Below the pieces are notes generated by a model. The model made no database searches. It saw only the letters and a program-made list of their open reading frames with translations, and was not told the origin of the DNA. From contig NZ_JAEDAO010000001.1 in the NCBI RefSeq assembly GCF_016641735.1, positions 1,922,001 through 1,986,000 on the forward strand: DNA of 64,000 bases, read 5' to 3'. The position numbers were made by a program, and so were the translations under genes. Of this stretch, positions 59,669 through 64,000 are shown piece after piece. Every line of letters starts with the position of its first letter. Positions within the stretch are counted from its first letter, which is position 1. This stretch comes from Ramlibacter algicola (GTDB lineage Bacteria; Pseudomonadota; Gammaproteobacteria; Burkholderiales; Burkholderiaceae_C).

Positions 59669-60418
59669 ATGACGGATCGCAAGAAGCTGATCGCCGGCAA
59701 CTGGAAGATGAACGGCTCCATCGCGTCGAACGACGCGCTGGTGCGCGCGGTCGTCGCCGGCATGAAGGATGCCGCCTGCACGGTGGCCGTGTGCGTGCCC
59801 GCGCCGTACCTGGCGCAGCTGCAGCTGCTGCGGCACGGCTCGCAGCTCGAGCTCGGCTCGCAGGACGTGTCGCCGCACGAGCAGGGCGCCTACACCGGCG
59901 AGGTGTCGGCCGCGATGCTCAAGGAGTTCGGCGTCCGCTACGCGATCGTCGGCCATTCCGAGCGGCGCCAGTACCATGGCGAAGGCGACCAGCAGGTGGC
60001 CGACAAGGCCAAGGCGGCGCTCGCGCACGGCATCACGCCGATCGTGTGCGTCGGCGAGACGCTGGCCGAGCGCGAGGCGGGCCGGACCGAGGAAGTGGTC
60101 AAGCGCCAGCTGGCCGCCGTCATCCACACCAACGGCCACTGCATCAGCGAGATCGTGGTTGCCTACGAACCCGTCTGGGCCATAGGCACCGGCAAGACCG
60201 CTTCGCCCGAGCAGGCGCAGCAGGTACACGCCGTGCTGCGCGCGCAGCTGAAGGCGGCGACCGGGAAGGCCGACCGCATCGCCATCCTCTACGGCGGCAG
60301 CATGAACGCGGGCAATGCCGCGACGCTGCTGGCGCAGCCCGACGTCGACGGCGGCCTGATCGGCGGCGCGTCGCTGAAGGCCCCCGACTTCCTGCAGATC
60401 ATCGCCGCCGCCCGCTGA
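59669..60418 (+). CDS. tpiA: Triosephosphate isomerase
   Basis: 249 residues. Catalytic residues visible: Lys in AGNWKMNG, His in AIVGHSERRQYHGEGD and Glu in VVAYEPVWAIGTGKTASPEQ; phosphate site YGGSMNAGNAATLL. Interconverts dihydroxyacetone phosphate and glyceraldehyde 3-phosphate in glycolysis. The ATG lies 19 bases after the quinone oxidoreductase gene. Confidence 0.98.
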   Translation: MTDRKKLIAGNWKMNGSIASNDALVRAVVAGMKDAACTVAVCVPAPYLAQLQLLRHGSQLELGSQDVSPHEQGAYTGEVSAAMLKEFGVRYAIVGHSERRQYHGEGDQQVADKAKAALAHGITPIVCVGETLAEREAGRTEEVVKRQLAAVIHTNGHCISEIVVAYEPVWAIGTGKTASPEQAQQVHAVLRAQLKAATGKADRIAILYGGSMNAGNAATLLAQPDVDGGLIGGASLKAPDFLQIIAAAR

Positions 60419-60443
60419 GGCGCGGCAAGACAACGAGAACACC

Positions 60444-60875
60444 ATGCAAGTGCTCCACACCCTTCTCCTGGCCGTCCAGATCCTGTCCGCGCTGACCATG
60501 ATCGGCCTCATCCTCCTGCAGCACGGCAAGGGCGCCGACATGGGCGCCGCGTTCGGCAGCGGCGCGTCGGGCAGCCTCTTCGGCGCGACCGGCAGCGCGA
60601 ACTTCCTGTCGCGCACCACGGCCGTGCTGGCCACCGTGTTCTTCATCTGCACGCTGGGCCTGGCGTGGGCCGGCAATTACCGCGGCGCCGACTCGGGCAG
60701 CGTGCTCGAGCGCGCTACCGTCGTGTCGCCGGCTGCGCAACCGGCGGCCAGCGCGCCGGCCGGCCAGGTGCCCGGCGCGCCCGCTGCCGCACCGGCATCG
60801 GCACCCGCTGCGACGGCACCGGCCGCCCCGGCCGCGCCCGCGGCGTCCGGCGCCGCGCAAGTCCCTGGGAAGTGA
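60444..60875 (+). CDS. secG: Preprotein translocase subunit SecG
   Basis: 143 residues. Two transmembrane helices (LLAVQILSALTMIGLILLQH and TTAVLATVFFICTLGLAWAG) with the conserved GKGADMGAAFGSGASGSLFG between them. The C-terminal third is an Ala/Pro-rich tail, common in beta-proteobacterial SecG. Part of SecYEG. A tRNA gene follows, as in other Burkholderiales. Confidence 0.96.
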   Translation: MQVLHTLLLAVQILSALTMIGLILLQHGKGADMGAAFGSGASGSLFGATGSANFLSRTTAVLATVFFICTLGLAWAGNYRGADSGSVLERATVVSPAAQPAASAPAGQVPGAPAAAPASAPAATAPAAPAAPAASGAAQVPGK

Positions 60876-60993
60876 ACTCCGCGCGAGGTGCTGCCTCCAA
60901 GGAAGCATCTCGTTTCGGAGTAAACTCCGAGGCTGCCCGGGAAGCACATCACAAGAGCAAGATCCTCACGCCTGCCCGGGCGAGCAAGACACC

Positions 60994-61078
60994 GCCGACG
61001 TGGTGAAATTGGTAGACACGCTATCTTGAGGGGGTAGTGGCGAAAGCTGTGCGAGTTCGAGTCTCGCCGTCGGCACCA
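60994..61078 (+). tRNA. tRNA-Leu(GAG)
   Basis: Acceptor stem GCCGACG (60994-61000) pairs with CGTCGGC (61068-61074), discriminator A and encoded CCA to 61078. Anticodon stem CTATC/GGTAG closes loop TTGAGGG with anticodon GAG. The long variable arm (TGGCGAAAGCTGTG region) and TTCGAGTC T-loop confirm a class II leucine tRNA. It lies between secG and nuoA. Confidence 0.97.
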
Positions 61079-61133
61079 GTACAAGGACGAGCCGCCGCCC
61101 AGCGCGGCGGCTTGCGTAGCCGACCCAGCCGCC

Positions 61134-61505
61134 ATGAGCCTCGACCAGTACCTCCCCGTCCTCCTCTTCATCCTGGTCGGCATCGCGGTGGGCGTCCTGC
61201 CGCAGGTGATGGGCTACGCGATCGCCAAGGGCGCCGGCTTCGTCAAGCCGGACGCGGCCAAGAACTCCCCCTACGAGTGCGGCTTCGAGGCCTTCGAGGA
61301 CGCGCGCATGAAATTCGACGTGCGCTACTACCTCGTGGCCATCCTGTTCATCCTGTTCGACCTCGAGATCGCCTTCCTCTTCCCGTGGGCCGTGGCCCTG
61401 AAGGAGATCGGGCCGGTGGGCTTCTGGTCGATGATGGTCTTCCTCGGGATCCTCGTGGTGGGCTTCGTGTACGAGTGGAAGAAGGGCGCGCTCGACTGGG
61501 AATGA
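61134..61505 (+). CDS. nuoA: NADH-quinone oxidoreductase subunit A
   Basis: 123-residue membrane subunit of complex I with three helices. [20 protein letters not shown] is the conserved loop and [18 protein letters not shown] the second helix motif. Begins the nuo operon, 55 bases after the tRNA. Confidence 0.98.
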   Translation: MSLDQYLPVLLFILVGIAVGVLPQVMGYAIAKGAGFVKPDAAKNSPYECGFEAFEDARMKFDVRYYLVAILFILFDLEIAFLFPWAVALKEIGPVGFWSMMVFLGILVVGFVYEWKKGALDWE

Positions 61506-61535
61506 GCGCGCTCCCGCGAAGGGACGCAACAAGCA

Positions 61536-62015
61536 ATGGCAAACGAAGGAATGCTCGACAAGGGCTTCGTCACGACGGGCGTGGACACCGTCATCAATTG
61601 GGCCAAGACCGGCTCGCTGTGGCCGATGACGTTCGGCCTCGCATGCTGCGCGGTGGAGATGATGCATGCGGGCGCGGCCCGCTACGACATCGACCGCTTC
61701 GGCATGCTGTTCCGCCCGAGCCCGCGCCAGTCCGACCTGATGATCGTGGCCGGCACGCTGTGCAACAAGATGGCGCCGGCGCTGCGCAAGGTGTACGACC
61801 AGATGCCCGAGCCGCGCTGGGTGCTCTCCATGGGCACCTGCGCCAACGGCGGCGGCTACTACCACTACAGCTATTCGGTCGTGCGCGGCTGCGACCGCAT
61901 CGTGCCCGTCGACGTCTACGTGCCCGGCTGCCCGCCGACCGCCGAGGCGCTGCTGTACGGGATCATCCAGCTGCAGCAGAAGATCCGCCGCACGCAAACG
62001 ATCGCGCGAGCCTGA
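61536..62015 (+). CDS. nuoB: NADH-quinone oxidoreductase subunit B
   Basis: 159 residues; carries the N2 [4Fe-4S] cluster that reduces quinone. Ligands in [40 protein letters not shown] and [15 protein letters not shown]. Thirty bases after nuoA. Confidence 0.98.
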   Translation: MANEGMLDKGFVTTGVDTVINWAKTGSLWPMTFGLACCAVEMMHAGAARYDIDRFGMLFRPSPRQSDLMIVAGTLCNKMAPALRKVYDQMPEPRWVLSMGTCANGGGYYHYSYSVVRGCDRIVPVDVYVPGCPPTAEALLYGIIQLQQKIRRTQTIARA

Positions 62016-62019
62016 ACGA

Positions 62020-62670
62020 ATGACCGTCAACACCCCGTTCGCGGTCGACCCCGCGGCCCTGCAGCAGGCCATCACCGAAGCGCTGGGCCCGCTGGCCAAG
62101 CGCGTGGACCTGGCGCTGGGCGAAGTCACCGTCACCGTCACCCCGGACAACTACCTGCAGGCGGCGCAGCTGCTGAAGACGCACCCGGCGTGCCGCTTCG
62201 AGCAGCTGCTGGACCTGTGCGGTGTCGACTATTCCGACTACCGCAACGGCGCCTACGACGGCCCGCGCTACGCGGTCGTGTCGCACCTGCTGTCGGTCAG
62301 CCTGAACCAGCGCGTGCGCCTGCGCGTGTTCTGCGCCGACGACGACCTGCCCGAGGTGGAGTCGGTGCACGGCGTGTGGAACTCGGTGAACTGGTTCGAG
62401 CGCGAGGCGTTCGACCTGTACGGCATCGTGTTCCTGAACCACCCCGACCTGCGCCGCATCCTCACGGACTACGGCTTCATCGGCCACCCGTTCCGCAAGG
62501 ACTTCCCGGTGTCCGGCCACGTCGAGATGCGCTACGACCCCGAGCGCCAGCGCGTGATCTACCAGCCGGTCTCGATCGAGCCGCGCGAGATCACGCCGCG
62601 CATCATCCGCGAAGAGAACTACGGCGGCATCCAGGCCGGCCGCGGCCTGGGCGACAACAACCATGGCTGA
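62020..62670 (+). CDS. nuoC: NADH-quinone oxidoreductase subunit C
   Basis: 216 residues, the 30-kDa peripheral subunit; [40 protein letters not shown] and [20 protein letters not shown] are the classical motifs. Overlaps nuoD by eight bases. Confidence 0.98.
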   Translation: MTVNTPFAVDPAALQQAITEALGPLAKRVDLALGEVTVTVTPDNYLQAAQLLKTHPACRFEQLLDLCGVDYSDYRNGAYDGPRYAVVSHLLSVSLNQRVRLRVFCADDDLPEVESVHGVWNSVNWFEREAFDLYGIVFLNHPDLRRILTDYGFIGHPFRKDFPVSGHVEMRYDPERQRVIYQPVSIEPREITPRIIREENYGGIQAGRGLGDNNHG

Positions 62671-63916
62671 AATCAAGAACTACACGCTCAACTTCGGCCC
62701 GCAGCACCCGGCGGCGCACGGCGTGCTGCGCCTGGTGCTGGAGCTCGATGGCGAGGTGATCCAGCGCGCCGACCCGCACATCGGCCTGCTGCACCGCGCG
62801 ACCGAGAAGCTGGCCGAGACGCGCACGTACATCCAGTCGCTGCCGTACATGGACCGCCTGGACTACGTGTCCATGATGTGCAACGAGCACGCGTACTGCC
62901 TGGCCATCGAGAAGCTGCTGGGCATCGAGGTGCCGATCCGCGCGCAGTACATCCGCGTGATGTATTCCGAGCTCACCCGCCTGCTCAACCACCTGCTGTG
63001 GCTGGGCGCGCACGGGCTGGACTGCGGCGCGATGAACATGCTGATCTACACCTTCCGCGAGCGGGAGGACATCTTCGACATGTACGAGGCGGTGTCGGGC
63101 GCGCGCATGCACGCGGCCTACTTCCGCCCGGGCGGCGTCTACCGCGACCTGCCGGACTCGATGCCGCAGTACAAGGCGAGCAAGGTCCGCAACGAGCGCG
63201 AGATCAAGCGCATGAACGACGACCGCAGCGGCACGCTGCTGGACTTCATCGACTCGTTCACACGGCGCTTCCCCGGCTACGTCGACGAATACGAGACGCT
63301 GCTGACGGACAACCGCATCTGGAAGCAGCGCACCGTGGGCATCGGCGTGGTCACGCCCGAGCGCGCGCTGAACATGGGCTTCACCGGCCCGATGCTGCGC
63401 GGCAGCGGCATCGCCTGGGACCTGCGCAAGACGCAGCCCTACGAGGTCTACGCGAAGATGGACTTCGACATCCCGGTGGGCCGGACCGGCGACTGCTACG
63501 ACCGCTACCTGGTGCGCGTGCAGGAGATGCGCGAGTCCAACCGCATCATCCAGCAGTGCGTCGCCTGGCTGCGCGCCAACCCGGGCCCGGTGATCACCGA
63601 CAACCACAAGGTCGCGCCGCCCGATCGCGAATCCATGAAGTCCAACATGGAGGAGCTGATCCACCACTTCAAGCTGTTCTCCGAAGGCTTCCGCGTCCCC
63701 GAGGGCGAGGCGTATGCCGCGGTGGAACACCCGAAGGGCGAGTTCGGCATCTACATCGTGAGCGACGGCGCCAACAAGCCGTACCGCCTGAAGATCCGCG
63801 CGCCCGGCTTCCCGCACCTGGCGTCGCTGGACGAAATGGGCCGCGGCCACATGATCGCCGACGCCGTGGCCATCATCGGCACGATGGACATCGTGTTCGG
63901 GGAGATCGATCGATGA
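62663..63916 (+). CDS. nuoD: NADH-quinone oxidoreductase subunit D
   Basis: 417 residues, the 49-kDa quinone-site subunit; [20 protein letters not shown] at the start and [20 protein letters not shown] later. Ends in FGEIDR. Coupled to nuoC and nuoE by overlaps. Confidence 0.98.
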   Translation: MAEIKNYTLNFGPQHPAAHGVLRLVLELDGEVIQRADPHIGLLHRATEKLAETRTYIQSLPYMDRLDYVSMMCNEHAYCLAIEKLLGIEVPIRAQYIRVMYSELTRLLNHLLWLGAHGLDCGAMNMLIYTFREREDIFDMYEAVSGARMHAAYFRPGGVYRDLPDSMPQYKASKVRNEREIKRMNDDRSGTLLDFIDSFTRRFPGYVDEYETLLTDNRIWKQRTVGIGVVTPERALNMGFTGPMLRGSGIAWDLRKTQPYEVYAKMDFDIPVGRTGDCYDRYLVRVQEMRESNRIIQQCVAWLRANPGPVITDNHKVAPPDRESMKSNMEELIHHFKLFSEGFRVPEGEAYAAVEHPKGEFGIYIVSDGANKPYRLKIRAPGFPHLASLDEMGRGHMIADAVAIIGTMDIVFGEIDR

Positions 63917-64000
63917 ACGTCACGGAAGCCATGAAGGCCCGGTTCGACCGCGAAGTGGCCAAGTACCCCGCGGACCAGAAGCAGTCCGCCGTGATGGCCT
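63913..64000 (+). CDS. nuoE: NADH-quinone oxidoreductase subunit E (partial, 5' end only)
   Basis: Starts at ATG 63913 overlapping the nuoD stop (ATGA); 29 codons are visible ([20 protein letters not shown], then DQKQSAVMA) before the window ends. N-terminal sequence and operon order fit NuoE, the 24-kDa [2Fe-2S] subunit. Confidence 0.9.
   Translation, partial: MNVTEAMKARFDREVAKYPADQKQSAVMA

Overview
This window is chromosomal DNA of a high-GC beta-proteobacterium, most likely Burkholderiales and close to Comamonadaceae. Pointers are a Bug/TctC solute receptor, a TRAP uptake operon, a DUF6622 module, the gene orders rpsO-pnp-qor-tpiA-secG-tRNA-Leu-nuoABCDE and rpsU-yqeY, and many dispersed palindromic intergenic repeats. 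There is no prophage, insertion sequence, CRISPR array or rRNA. The genus assignment is inference.

Layout. 1-3043: a TRAP transporter operon with an embedded type II dehydroquinase, divergent from an IclR regulator, with a perfect 15-bp palindrome between them, then a SemiSWEET-like protein. 3235-9470: an extradiol dioxygenase, a receiver-only response regulator, a Bug receptor/AtuA operon divergent from a LysR regulator, and small unknown genes. 9471-12904: a candidate small RNA with an anti-Shine-Dalgarno loop, an acetyltransferase and a pyruvate-oxidase-like ThDP enzyme. 13046-16463: a five-gene operon joining a DUF2306-DUF6622 fusion, two 2TM proteins and a LytS/LytTR two-component pair. 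16732-21025: small secreted proteins and a PAS hybrid kinase with an OmpR-type regulator. 21177-28811: hydrolases, uppP, a lone Anbu peptidase and mutS. 29069-38605: mscS, suhB, trmJ, cysE, amidase, mog, darP, pmbA, yqeY, rpsU and a second receiver.

38606-52513: a 270-bp nested palindromic element, a BaiN-type flavoprotein, an RND efflux pair, a second palindromic element, then the nitrite assimilation block cobA, ybiB, nirD, nirB and nasR, all on the minus strand, followed by tsaD. 52708-64000: hsp20, an ABC receptor, an aminotransferase, then the conserved housekeeping run rpsO, pnp, quinone oxidoreductase, tpiA, secG, tRNA-Leu(GAG) and the start of the complex I operon.

How parts work together. 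NasR is a NIT-ANTAR antiterminator, and the leader before nirB carries an ANTAR-type hexaloop hairpin and a terminator-like hairpin. NirBD reduces nitrite to ammonia, and CobA makes the siroheme precursor that NirB needs. The TRAP operon plus AroQ suggests uptake and use of a quinate/shikimate-type acid under IclR control. Intergenic regions hold two repeat families: GC-rich palindromes of the form ATTCCCGC..GCGGGAAT and long hairpins built on CGCAGAGGACGCAGAG. In one place one family sits inside the other.
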